A stretch of 64,000 nt of DNA from NCBI GenBank assembly GCA_003134785.1, contig PLCN01000002.1, positions 124,219-188,218 on the forward strand. Direction: 5' to 3'. The notes beneath the pieces are model-generated. The model ran no database searches, was not told where the DNA came from, and saw only the letters and a list, made by a program, of their open reading frames with translations. Source of the stretch: Spartobacteria bacterium (GTDB taxonomy: Bacteria > Verrucomicrobiota > Verrucomicrobiia > Chthoniobacterales > UBA10450). Position 1 is the first letter of the stretch; each line of letters begins with the position of its first letter. The translations under genes were made by a program, and so were the position numbers. Below, piece after piece: positions 55,582 to 63,285 of this stretch.

Positions 55582-55616
55582 AACGTCCAACGCTCAACGT
55601 CCAACGTCCAACGTCC
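55582..55616 (-). repeat. Heptameric tandem repeat upstream of tRNA-Sec
   Basis: AACGTCC AACGCTC AACGTCC AACGTCC AACGTCC on the plus strand: five 7-bp units between the small selenoprotein gene and tRNA-Sec. Confidence 0.88.
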
Positions 55617-55638
55617 AAATAAAGAAGAAGCGAAAACG

Positions 55639-55878
55639 CTAGTGAGATTTGTGCGCGCTAATCTGTTGCGCGATCGCGTCAAAGTCCGGCCACTCGCCGG
55701 TCTTGAGTTTGGAATGGATAAGTTCACCGTTGACGCGAATTTCAAAAGCGCCGCCGCTGGAGGGGATCAGTTGCAGCGATTTGATCTCCGCGACGTCGCG
55801 AATTTTGGCCGCCAAACTGGCGGCTCTGGGTTCGTAGTTTCAAGCCGTGCAATATTCGATCGTTACTTCCGGTTTCAC
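55639..55878 (-). CDS. Small Rdx/SelW-like selenoprotein (Sec13)
   Basis: 79 residues from a GTG at 55878 with AAAGGAGG five bases upstream. It reads KPEVTIEYCTA-U-NYEPRAASLAAKI...; C10-T-A-U13 is the CxxU redox motif of the SelW/SelT/SelH (Rdx) family. IQLIPSSGGAFEIRVNGELIHSK-type (here LQLIPSSGGAFEIRVNGELIHSK) and GEWPDFDAIAQQI complete the fold. The UGA is at 55840-55842. The function is thiol redox, partner unknown. It is easily missed because the UGA cuts the frame. Confidence 0.94.
55808..55824 (-). promoter_or_regulatory. SECIS-like hairpin of the SelW-like gene
   Basis: On the coding strand GCCGCCA-GTT-TGGCGGC, a perfect 7-bp stem about 15 bases after the UGA. The loop is GUU rather than GGUCU, so recognition may be looser than in fdhA. 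Confidence 0.75.
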
Positions 55879-55944
55879 GCGCGCCTCCTTTCTCTGGCTG
55901 ACGCTATTCGTCCGCGGCCGCGCTGTCGAGGCTGAGCCTCTTAC

Positions 55945-56008
55945 CTCCAAAGAGGGAGTCGCGATCCGTTCTTCAGTGGCACGTGAAAATCCCACGGACG
56001 CGTCGTAG
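55945..56008 (+). promoter_or_regulatory. Dispersed cis-element, copy E
   Basis: CCTC-CAAA-GAGG, GAGGGA at 55952, CCGTT-CTTC-AGTGG hairpin, AAAATCCC at 55986 (offset 34), tail ACGGACGCGTCGTAG. The box is exactly 55 nt before ATG 56041. It is divergent from the SelW-like gene, 74 bases away. Confidence 0.86.
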
Positions 56009-56040
56009 AAATCGTTCGAAAACGCCGGTACTCGTTTCCC

Positions 56041-56307
56041 ATGCAAACGAGCGATTCCGTTATGATAGCCGTGATCGAACAGGCCGGCGTCCCTGCGCTA
56101 CGGGTCGCCTTTACTCTCGCTGTGATCATCTTCCTGGTTATCGGCATTATCATTTTCCGCCGCCGACACCGATTTTTCGATGGCGATCCAAACGTCGAAA
56201 ATGATTTTCCTGTAGTCCGGCACAATCGCGCGGAGGGAATCATTTTTGTTTGGAGCGCTCTGATGCTGGTTCTGCTTTGCATCGTGTACCAGGTATGGAC
56301 CGCATGA
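56041..56307 (+). CDS. Small two-helix membrane protein
   Basis: 88 residues: helix 1 VAFTLAVIIFLVIGIIIF, polar loop RRRHRFFDGDPNVENDFPVVRHNRAEG, helix 2 IIFVWSALMLVLLCIVYQVW. The loop-helix arrangement recalls short cytochrome-oxidase-linked proteins but no ligand motif is present. Its ATG is at the fixed distance from element copy E. It precedes the oxalate decarboxylase by 56 bases. Confidence 0.7.
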   Translation: MQTSDSVMIAVIEQAGVPALRVAFTLAVIIFLVIGIIIFRRRHRFFDGDPNVENDFPVVRHNRAEGIIFVWSALMLVLLCIVYQVWTA

Positions 56308-56363
56308 CTTGAACAATTTCCAATCACCAACGCAACCTCACAACCCTAAAGGAGAGATAATCA

Positions 56364-57569
56364 ATGAGCGCATTTACTCGTCGAAATTTCATCGGAAAAA
56401 CCGCTGTTGCGATAGGCAGCTTCGCCGCATTGCAAAAAGTGATCGGTGCGGGCCACCCGACTGATCCGGGTCCAGCCAATCCAGCGCTTGATGGCCAGAA
56501 CCCGGATTCCATCTGGCCACCCAGCACGGACTCCAAGAGCCTGGTCCAAAACTTCAAGTATCCGTTCTCTTACGCGAATAAGCGCACTTATGAAGGCGGA
56601 TGGTCGCGTGAGGTGACTGTTCGGGAACTACCCGTCTCCAAGACCCTGGCGGGCGTAAACATGAGACTCACACCCGGAGGCTGCCGGGAGCTGCATTGGC
56701 ACACGGCCGGTGAGTGGGCCATCATGCTTTACGGGACGGCGCGGATTACGGCGATTGACCTGGACGGCAAGAGTTTTGTTGCCGATGTGAAGAAAAACGA
56801 TCTTTGGTTTTTCCCCAGCGGAAACCCGCACTCGATTCAGGGTCTCAATCCCGACGGCTGCGAATTCATGCTCGTGTTCGACGACGGTGAGTTTTCCGAG
56901 TCAGAGACGGTGCTGTTGAGCGACGCGATGGCGCATCTACCTTCCGAGGTGCTGGCAAAAAATTTCGGCGTTCGCGAACAAGCGTTTCAGAATGTGCCCA
57001 AAGAAGAGCTATTCATTCTCCAAGCGGATGTTCCAGGAGGGCTGGAGGCCGATCAGAAAGCAGCGGCCGGAGCACGTGGAAAGTCACCGAAGGATTTTGC
57101 TTTTCGCACGATGGAAATGCCGCCGACGATGCAGACCAAAGGGGGCGAGGTGCGCATTGTTGATTCGAGCAATTTCAAAGTCTCAACCACAGCGATGGCC
57201 ATGGTCACCGTTCATCCGGGCGGAATGCGGGAACTGCACTGGCACCCGAACGCGGACGAGTGGCAGTATTTTATCACTGGCAAGGGACGAATGACTGTGG
57301 TGGCGACCGGCAACAAAGCTCGGACAATGGACTTTCAGGAGGGAGACGTCGGATACGTGCAGAAGAGCTTGCTGCACTACGTCGAGAACACGGGCGACAC
57401 CGATTTGGTGTTCCTCGAGATATTCAAAGCCGATCGCTTTCAGGACCTTTCATTCTCGGAGTGGCTGGCTCACACGCCGCCGGAACTGGTCATGGCGCAC
57501 TTACATATCGACAAAGCCACCTACGATACGATACCAAAGAATGGAGCGGTAATTACGCCGCTGTCGTAG
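56364..57569 (+). CDS. oxdC: Bicupin oxalate decarboxylase
   Basis: 401 residues with a twin-arginine-like signal (TRRNFIGKTAVAIGSFAAL). Cupin 1 manganese ligands are His111, His113, Glu117 (HWHTAGEW) and His156; cupin 2 has HWHPNADEW. A lid SESET (178-182) stands where OxdC has SENST, which favours decarboxylase over oxidase activity. It converts oxalate to formate and CO2 and is probably exported. AAAGGAGAG precedes the start. The next gene is a transporter of the oxalate/formate family. Confidence 0.9.
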   Translation: MSAFTRRNFIGKTAVAIGSFAALQKVIGAGHPTDPGPANPALDGQNPDSIWPPSTDSKSLVQNFKYPFSYANKRTYEGGWSREVTVRELPVSKTLAGVNMRLTPGGCRELHWHTAGEWAIMLYGTARITAIDLDGKSFVADVKKNDLWFFPSGNPHSIQGLNPDGCEFMLVFDDGEFSESETVLLSDAMAHLPSEVLAKNFGVREQAFQNVPKEELFILQADVPGGLEADQKAAAGARGKSPKDFAFRTMEMPPTMQTKGGEVRIVDSSNFKVSTTAMAMVTVHPGGMRELHWHPNADEWQYFITGKGRMTVVATGNKARTMDFQEGDVGYVQKSLLHYVENTGDTDLVFLEIFKADRFQDLSFSEWLAHTPPELVMAHLHIDKATYDTIPKNGAVITPLS

Positions 57570-57578
57570 GAGGCCTTT

Positions 57579-58796
57579 ATGCGAACAAATAATCGGTGGG
57601 TAATCGCAATCGCGGGAGTGTTCTTTCAGATCGCGCTTGGTGCGGTGTATGCCTGGAGTGTTTTCCGCGCTCCGCTGGCAAAGCAATTCGGGTGGAGCAT
57701 TTCAGAAATAACGCTGACCTTTACAATCAGCATCTTTGTCCTGGGATTTGCGGCGTTCTTCGGTGGCCTGTGGCTGAACCGCAAAGGACCGCGCATCGTT
57801 GCCTTGACCGGCGGCGCGCTCTACGGCGTGGGAGTTTTTCTCGCGAGCTTCACCCATAACATTTCCTGGTTATACATCAGTTATGGCTTGATCGGCGGAA
57901 TGGGTCTCGGTCTCGGATACATCGTTCCGGTGGCCGTGCTGGTGAAATGGTTTCCGGATCGCAGAGGGCTCATCACCGGCATCGCGGTGGGCGGGTTCGG
58001 AGCGGGCGCACTCATCACCGCGCCCGTGGCGACGCGACTCATTCAGAGCGTTGGCGTCTTGAACACCTTCGCTTACCTGGGCGTCGCGTATCTCATCGTG
58101 ACAATAATTTCCGGTTCCTTCATGCAGAACCCGCCGGATGGTTGGAAGCCGGAGGGTTGGTCACCGACAGCCGGCGAAACGTCGCAACGCGCAGGACACG
58201 ACTTCAACTTGGGCGAGGCGCTCAAGACCTGGCAGTGGTGGGCGCTCTGGCTGCTTTTGTTCCTCAATACCTGTGCCGGTATTTCAGTCATTTCGCAGGA
58301 GGCTCCGATCTTCCAGGAACTGACCGGAGCGACCGCGATCGTCGCCGCGGGCATGGTGGGGCTGGCCAGCATCGGCAATGCAGTCGGCCGAGTATTCTGG
58401 GCGTGGGTTTCCGACTTGATTACGCGTCGAGCGACCTTTGCCGTCATGTTCATTCTTCAGGTTTTGCTTTTTTGGTTTCTGCCAAACATCGCAACCGTCA
58501 CATTGATGACGATCATTACCTTCGTGGTGTTGATGTGTTACGGCGGCGGGTTTGGCACCATGCCCGCGTTTGCGGCGGATTATTTTGGTCCGAAGAACGT
58601 CGGTCCCATCTACGGTTTAATGTTGACGGCTTGGAGCTTTGCCAGCGCGGTTGGTCCCTTGATCATCGCGCACATGCGCGAGACAGCCGGTTCATACGGC
58701 GGCGCGCTTCATGTCATCGCCGGGGTCATGGCGGTTTCTACTCTGCTCCCGATCCTGGTGCGACCTCCGCGCCCGGCCGAGAGAGCAGTCACTTAG
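57579..58796 (+). CDS. OFA-family MFS transporter (oxalate:formate antiporter type)
   Basis: 405 residues, 12 helices. RWVIAIAGVFFQIALGAVYAWSVFRAPL and GGMGLGLGYIVPVAVLVKWFPDRRGLITGIAVGGFGAGALI are OxlT/OFA signatures. It lies nine bases after oxdC. If oxalate decarboxylase is periplasmic it may import formate or export product; in other bacteria OxlT swaps oxalate for formate. AGGAGG precedes the ATG. Confidence 0.9.
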   Translation: MRTNNRWVIAIAGVFFQIALGAVYAWSVFRAPLAKQFGWSISEITLTFTISIFVLGFAAFFGGLWLNRKGPRIVALTGGALYGVGVFLASFTHNISWLYISYGLIGGMGLGLGYIVPVAVLVKWFPDRRGLITGIAVGGFGAGALITAPVATRLIQSVGVLNTFAYLGVAYLIVTIISGSFMQNPPDGWKPEGWSPTAGETSQRAGHDFNLGEALKTWQWWALWLLLFLNTCAGISVISQEAPIFQELTGATAIVAAGMVGLASIGNAVGRVFWAWVSDLITRRATFAVMFILQVLLFWFLPNIATVTLMTIITFVVLMCYGGGFGTMPAFAADYFGPKNVGPIYGLMLTAWSFASAVGPLIIAHMRETAGSYGGALHVIAGVMAVSTLLPILVRPPRPAERAVT

Positions 58797-58807
58797 CGAA
58801 CGGCGCT

Positions 58808-58876
58808 CTCCCAAAAGAGGTGGTGGTGAGCGCCTCTCGCGTGAGACCAAAAAATCTCACGGACGCGTCATAGCAG
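58808..58876 (+). promoter_or_regulatory. Dispersed cis-element, copy F
   Basis: CTC-CCAAAA-GAG (loop longer here), GAGGTG at 58817, inner TCTC-GCGT-GAGA hairpin, AAAATCTC at 58851 (offset 34), tail ACGGACGCGTCATAGCAGC. GAGGT against ATCTC keeps pairing by compensating changes. The box is exactly 55 nt before ATG 58906. Confidence 0.85.
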
Positions 58877-58905
58877 CGTCGTGCCGGTCTGCAATAGCGT
58901 GAGCT

Positions 58906-59286
58906 ATGAAAAGGGAAAACTCTCGTTTTCGGGCGATGTCATTCACAGCGCGACTCGTTAGGTCGATCGACCATCATTATACTAACTCGTTTGGCCTTCC
59001 TTCCGCGAACGAGCAGCCCGGCGTCCATGCGCGACGGATTTTCGTCATCAAGCGGGCGAGCCGCCTGCCGGCCACAAATACTGAGGGCAAAACGATACAG
59101 CGCATTCTGATCTTTGACGATCATCCCGACAGTCTCCGCCTGGTTTTTGGACGCGGCGCGCATCCACCGGTCGGCCGCACGGCGCCGCAGAGCGCAAGAT
59201 GGTGGGATCTCATGCTGGCCTGGATGCTGATAATTGGCGCATTGATCCTGATGTTCTCGCCGCTCCTTTTGAAATTCCCATCCTGA
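58906..59286 (+). CDS. Unknown small protein with C-terminal membrane helix
   Basis: 126 residues. Middle segment ILIFDDHPDSLRLVFGRG looks like the first strand of a receiver-type domain but is too short to be one. C-terminal helix WWDLMLAWMLIIGALILMFSPLLL gives a tail anchor. The N-terminal half is basic. It starts at the fixed distance from element copy F, with no Shine-Dalgarno. Not recognised. Confidence 0.6.
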   Translation: MKRENSRFRAMSFTARLVRSIDHHYTNSFGLPSANEQPGVHARRIFVIKRASRLPATNTEGKTIQRILIFDDHPDSLRLVFGRGAHPPVGRTAPQSARWWDLMLAWMLIIGALILMFSPLLLKFPS

Positions 59287-59369
59287 ACGCGAAGCAAGGT
59301 TTGGCGCCGTTCCTCGCAGGTTCTATCACGCTTGTTGTAGTCGGTGTGCGCACGTCCCCGGGACTCTCA

Positions 59370-59436
59370 CTCAAAAGAGGGAGCTAGGGGCAACTCTTAC
59401 GTGACACCGCAAAATCCCGCGAACGCACCATGGCCG
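59370..59436 (+). promoter_or_regulatory. Dispersed cis-element, copy G
   Basis: CTC-AAAA-GAG, GAGGGA at 59377, AAAATCCC at 59411 (offset 34), tail GCGAACGCACCATGGCCGC. The box is exactly 55 nt before ATG 59466. The tail ATG (59430) is in frame twelve codons upstream, as in copy A. Confidence 0.86.
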
Positions 59437-59465
59437 CAAGACCTAAGAGTGACGATCTTTGGGGT

Positions 59466-60281
59466 ATGAAAAAGATTACCTTGTTGAGTTTAGTCGGCAT
59501 CACTTTGATCGCCCTTACTCACGCTGGATTGGCAGCAGGCCGCGGCGGGGGTGGAGGAGGCTTCCATGGTGGTGCTTTTGGTGGCGGACACTTCGGAGGC
59601 GGAGCGCGCGGAGGCGGCTTCGGTGGAGCCCGTCATTTCTCAGGCGGACCCATGTATTTTGGGAGGGGAGCTCAGCGCTTCTCCGGCCGAACTGGCACGT
59701 TCCGAACAACACCGCGCTCCTTTGCGCGGCCAAATTACAGAACGACCAATCGCACGGCTTCTTCGAACATCGCCGGCAATCGTGCCGCCATGCCTTCAGT
59801 TGCGCGACAGTCGCGAACATTTTCGCAACGCGGATTGAATGGACGAACGGATCATGTCTTCGCACGTCATGAGGCAAATTGGCACAGCGATTGGGATCGG
59901 CGGCATGCGCATTTTGACCGCGGTCGCTTCTTCGTCTTTGACGACGGTCTCTGGTTCGGATTGGATGACGGATTCTTCCCGTGGGATTACCTGCCGTATT
60001 ACGCAGACGACTACTACCCCTACGATTACTACACTGACGACCAGGGGAATGATGACAGCGCCGCCGCTTATGATAACACCCCGGTCGCTGACTCCACGGT
60101 CCAGTCCGTCCAAACGCGGCTGAGCCAACTCGGGTATTACAACGGTCCAGCCGACGGCATCTTCGGACCGACGACGCGTGATGCGGTGGCGAAATATCAA
60201 ATCGCCATGCAGCTAAACGTAACCGGAAGTCTGTCCCCCGATACGCTGCAGTCGCTGGGCTTGCAGGCAACATCGAGCTGA
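59466..60281 (+). CDS. Exported Gly-rich protein with peptidoglycan-binding domain
   Basis: 271 residues from MKKITLLSLVGITLIALTHAGLAA (signal peptide). Then a GGGGGGFHGG-type glycine-rich stretch, a His/Arg/Asp-rich middle, a Tyr/Asp-rich acidic patch (DDYYPYDYYTDDQGNDD), and a C-terminal PG_binding_1 domain (VQSVQTRLSQLGYYNGPADGIFGPTTRDAVAKYQ). Likely anchored to the cell wall. The short distance element-to-start favours 59466 over 59430. Confidence 0.85.
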   Translation: MKKITLLSLVGITLIALTHAGLAAGRGGGGGGFHGGAFGGGHFGGGARGGGFGGARHFSGGPMYFGRGAQRFSGRTGTFRTTPRSFARPNYRTTNRTASSNIAGNRAAMPSVARQSRTFSQRGLNGRTDHVFARHEANWHSDWDRRHAHFDRGRFFVFDDGLWFGLDDGFFPWDYLPYYADDYYPYDYYTDDQGNDDSAAAYDNTPVADSTVQSVQTRLSQLGYYNGPADGIFGPTTRDAVAKYQIAMQLNVTGSLSPDTLQSLGLQATSS

Positions 60282-60363
60282 CTGCCAACACTGGATCACG
60301 AATGAAACCGCGGCGGCCGATCAGCAACCAGCCGCTGCCTAACGAAAACAAACACCTGAAGGT

Positions 60364-60582
60364 ATGAAACTAACTAATGCAGATGTTAAAACGAAAGAAA
60401 CGAGAGCTATGAAAGCAAACGAACCAATCAAGGAAGTGGAAGAATCCACCTACTCATTGTTGGTACGATCGGAGGAAAAGAAGCGCGCGCTATTTGAGAC
60501 GCTCGTCTACGCCTTGGTCATTCTGAGCGCGGTGGTTGCAATCCTGCAATTCGCCGACCAACCCGTGCTGTTCGGTCCTTAG
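60364..60582 (+). CDS. Small single-helix membrane protein
   Basis: 72 residues; a charged N-terminal half and one helix (ALFETLVYALVILSAVVAILQF). GAAGGT lies just upstream of the ATG. Not recognised. It is not preceded by the dispersed element. Confidence 0.55.
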   Translation: MKLTNADVKTKETRAMKANEPIKEVEESTYSLLVRSEEKKRALFETLVYALVILSAVVAILQFADQPVLFGP

Positions 60583-60639
60583 GCCGAAACCCGTGCGCGA
60601 GTGAACCTGAACATGACAACGAAACGAAAAGAGGGTGAG

Positions 60640-61611
60640 ATGATTACGAATCAGCTCGGTAAGACCGACTTGTTCATAACGCCGGTTGGTTTTGGGGCAT
60701 GGGCTATCGGTGGAGCCGGCTGGGAATTTGGATGGGGCGAACAAGACGACAAGGTGTCGGTCAACGCGATCCATCGAGCGCTTGAACTTGGCATCAACTG
60801 GATAGACACCGCCGCCGTTTACGGGATGGGTCACTCCGAGGAAGTCGTCGCGTTTGCGTTACGGACCTGGCGAGGCCCACGGCCGTACGTCTTCACCAAA
60901 TGCGGTCTGCGCTGGGACGAACAAGGATACATTCATCGCTCTTTGAACGCGGGCTCCATCCGTCGCGAATGCGAGGACAGTCTGCGCCGCCTGAAGGTCG
61001 ACGTTATCGACCTTTATCAAATCCACTGGCCGACAGAGGATTTGGAGGAAGGCTGGAGCGCCATGGCGCAACTTCAGAAGGAAGGGAAGGTCCGATGGAT
61101 CGGCGTGTCTAACTTCAACGTCGATGAGCTGCGTCGAGCCCAAGCGATTGCTCCCATCACTTCGCTCCAACCTCCTTATTCGTTGATTCGCCGCGAAGTC
61201 GAGCAAGAGATTTTGCCTTACTGCCGAGCCAACGAAATCGGGGTGATTGTTTATTCCCCGATGGCTTCCGGCTTGTTAACCGGCGCAATGACGCGGAAAC
61301 GCGCGGCCGCTCTCCCAGACAGCGACTGGCGGAGTCGCGACGTGGAGTTTAAGGAACCCGCGCTCTCAAAGAATCTCGCGCTCGTTGAACGCTTGCGGGA
61401 GGTTGGCGAACGCCGCGGACGCGCGCCGGGCCAGATCGCCATCGCCTGGGCGCTTCGAAATCCTACCGTGACCGGCGCCATCGTCGGTGCGCGCGACGCG
61501 AAGCAAGTCGAAGGAAATGTCGGCGCTGCGAACCTTTACCTCGCCGATGAAGAAATCGCGAAGATCGAAGGAAGAAACAGCTACCAACCGGAATTGGTCA
61601 TGGCTGTCTGA
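60640..61611 (+). CDS. Aldo/keto reductase
   Basis: 323 residues from MITNQLGKTDLFITPVGFGAWAIGG. Catalytic Asp-Tyr in INWIDTAAVYGMG, Lys in YVFTKCGLRW, His in DLYQIHWP; NADPH tail TGAIVGARDAKQVEGNVGAA. GAGGG precedes the ATG closely; upstream in-frame starts (60601, 60613) are possible. It resembles YajO/L-glyceraldehyde reductase-type enzymes. The next gene, 14 bases on, is another NAD(P) dehydrogenase. Confidence 0.9.
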   Translation: MITNQLGKTDLFITPVGFGAWAIGGAGWEFGWGEQDDKVSVNAIHRALELGINWIDTAAVYGMGHSEEVVAFALRTWRGPRPYVFTKCGLRWDEQGYIHRSLNAGSIRRECEDSLRRLKVDVIDLYQIHWPTEDLEEGWSAMAQLQKEGKVRWIGVSNFNVDELRRAQAIAPITSLQPPYSLIRREVEQEILPYCRANEIGVIVYSPMASGLLTGAMTRKRAAALPDSDWRSRDVEFKEPALSKNLALVERLREVGERRGRAPGQIAIAWALRNPTVTGAIVGARDAKQVEGNVGAANLYLADEEIAKIEGRNSYQPELVMAV

Positions 61612-61625
61612 CGAAAGGAATAAGA

Positions 61626-62507
61626 ATGAAAATCGGATTTATTGGCCTGGGCATTATGGGGAGCCGCATGGCGGCGAACCTGCAAAAGCATGGCCACTCG
61701 CTGGTCGTGTTCAATCGCACTCGCGCCAAGGCGCAACCGTTGCTGGACAAAGGTGCAACCTTCGCGGAATCGCCAGCGAAAGTTGCCGAACACGCAGACG
61801 TTTTGATCACGATGCTCGCGCAGCCCGACGCTGTCGCGCAAGTGGCCTTGCGGGCGAACGGCTTCTTAAATCATCTCAAGCCCAACGCCATTTGGATCGA
61901 TTGCAGTTCGGTCAATCCCTCCTTCTCCAAGAAGATGGCGACCGCGGCCGCGGCGGAACAGGTCCGCTTTCTGGACGCGCCGGTGACTGGTTCCGCGCCC
62001 ACGGCCGCAGAGGCGAAGCTTGTTTTCTGGGTGGGCGGCGACGCCGCCGATGTGGAAGCGATTCGCCCGTTACTGTTGGACATGGGTAACAAAATTGTTC
62101 ACGCGGGAGGAAACGGAATGGGGACCTCCATCAAAATGGTGATCAATCTCTTGTTAGGCACGGGCATGGCCGCGTTCGCCGAAGGAATGGCGTTGGGGGA
62201 AGGGCTCGGACTCTCGCGTAAAACGTTGTTCGATTCATTGCTGGGGATGCCCGCAGTCCCGCCGTTTCTGACGGGAAAGCGGGACAAGATCGAGAAGGGA
62301 GACTATGACGCGGAGTTCCCGCTGCGCTGGATGCAGAAGGATATGCATCTCGCTTCGGTGAGTGCGTACGAATCTGGTGTGGCCATGCCCTTAGCCAACG
62401 CCGCGAAAGAGCTCTATCGCCTTGCCATGAGGGAAGGACATGCCGGCCAGGATTTCTCGGCCATCTACGACTACCTAACGAATACTTATGACTTAGGCGA
62501 CGATTGA
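61626..62507 (+). CDS. Beta-hydroxyacid dehydrogenase family (HIBADH/GLYR1-like)
   Basis: 293 residues. IGFIGLGIMGSRMAANLQKHGHSLVVFNRT, FLDAPVTGSAPTAAEAKLVFWVGG, catalytic lysine in GGNGMGTSIKMVINLLLGT, and the helical C-terminal domain. Paralog of the gene at 28667, with better fit to the glyoxylate/succinic semialdehyde reductase branch. AAAGGAATAAG precedes the ATG. Probably co-transcribed with the aldo/keto reductase. Confidence 0.92.
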   Translation: MKIGFIGLGIMGSRMAANLQKHGHSLVVFNRTRAKAQPLLDKGATFAESPAKVAEHADVLITMLAQPDAVAQVALRANGFLNHLKPNAIWIDCSSVNPSFSKKMATAAAAEQVRFLDAPVTGSAPTAAEAKLVFWVGGDAADVEAIRPLLLDMGNKIVHAGGNGMGTSIKMVINLLLGTGMAAFAEGMALGEGLGLSRKTLFDSLLGMPAVPPFLTGKRDKIEKGDYDAEFPLRWMQKDMHLASVSAYESGVAMPLANAAKELYRLAMREGHAGQDFSAIYDYLTNTYDLGDD

Positions 62508-62745
62508 CCAAAAGGCACCCGCTCCGCGCGATAAGACACCTGCGATTCAATCGCAAGGTCAGGTCCGATGAGAATAAGAGAGCAGGCGAGACCGGGGTTC
62601 CAGGGTGGCGCCTGCTTTGATCGTTGTGGTGTGGGTCGCGGGATCATTACGCTGATCTTCGCTTCGGAGCCTTCGGCCAAGAAGACTGGATCGACGGTAA
62701 CTCCAACTTCAGCGACTGATCCCTTTAGGTGCAGCCGAATTCACT

Positions 62746-63064
62746 TCAGCAAGTTGGCGCGCCGGTTGACGATCGCGCTGGTATCGAGTCAGACATGTCG
62801 GCGCGCGGCCGCTTTCTCGTCACCAAGAAGGAGGCGAATATTGCCTTCTTCAAAAGACGCCGAACATCCGCAACGTGCTCGTAACTGGACCCTACTTTCA
62901 CGATGGCTCGCAGGAGACGCTTTGGGATGTGATGGACCATTACAACAAAGGCGCCGGCTTGCAGAGTGTTATCTCGACGAAGACATCCAGCCGCTCGCGC
63001 TAGTGAGAATAATATCGACGATCTGGTAGCTTTCATGGCGTCGCTCACCAGTGCGAACTACTAG
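62746..63064 (+). pseudogene. Di-heme cytochrome c peroxidase C-terminus with frameshifts
   Basis: Three frames together give GRFLVTKKEANIAFFK, then TPNIRNVLVTGPYFHDGSQETLWDVMDHYNKG, then YLDEDIQPLAL and SENNIDDLVAFMASLTSANY with a stop at 63064. This is the end of a MauG/cytochrome c peroxidase protein. At least two frameshifts and loss of the N-terminal heme domain make it dead. The stretch 62508-62745 before it shows no gene. Confidence 0.85.
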
Positions 63065-63189
63065 GAACAGGGAACAGCGGAATTGGCTCGCCAGCGCGCA
63101 CTCTCCCGGACGAATCGGCCCCAGCGCGACACATTTAGTTGGAAACCGCCGCGGCGAACTAACCCGGAGTAGGTCTCGGGAGGACCTAT

Positions 63190-63256
63190 CTCAAAAGAGA
63201 GAGCGGCTAGCAGGTCTTAAGGAGCAGATCAAAACCCCGCCTTCGCGCGGTGGCTG
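63190..63256 (+). promoter_or_regulatory. Dispersed cis-element, copy H
   Basis: CTC-AAAA-GAG, GAGAGA at 63197, AAAACCCC at 63231 (offset 34), tail GCCTTCGCGCGGTGGCTGG. It is the most divergent plus-strand copy, yet the box is exactly 55 nt before ATG 63286. A GTG in the tail opens a ten-codon frame that ends five bases before the ATG. Confidence 0.8.
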
Positions 63257-63285
63257 GCCAAGTGGAGCAGGCGCACGGTTAGGCC

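Noticed and set aside
49311-55616. The heptamer arrays as a CRISPR array
   Set aside because: Units are 7 bp, contiguous, and without spacers.
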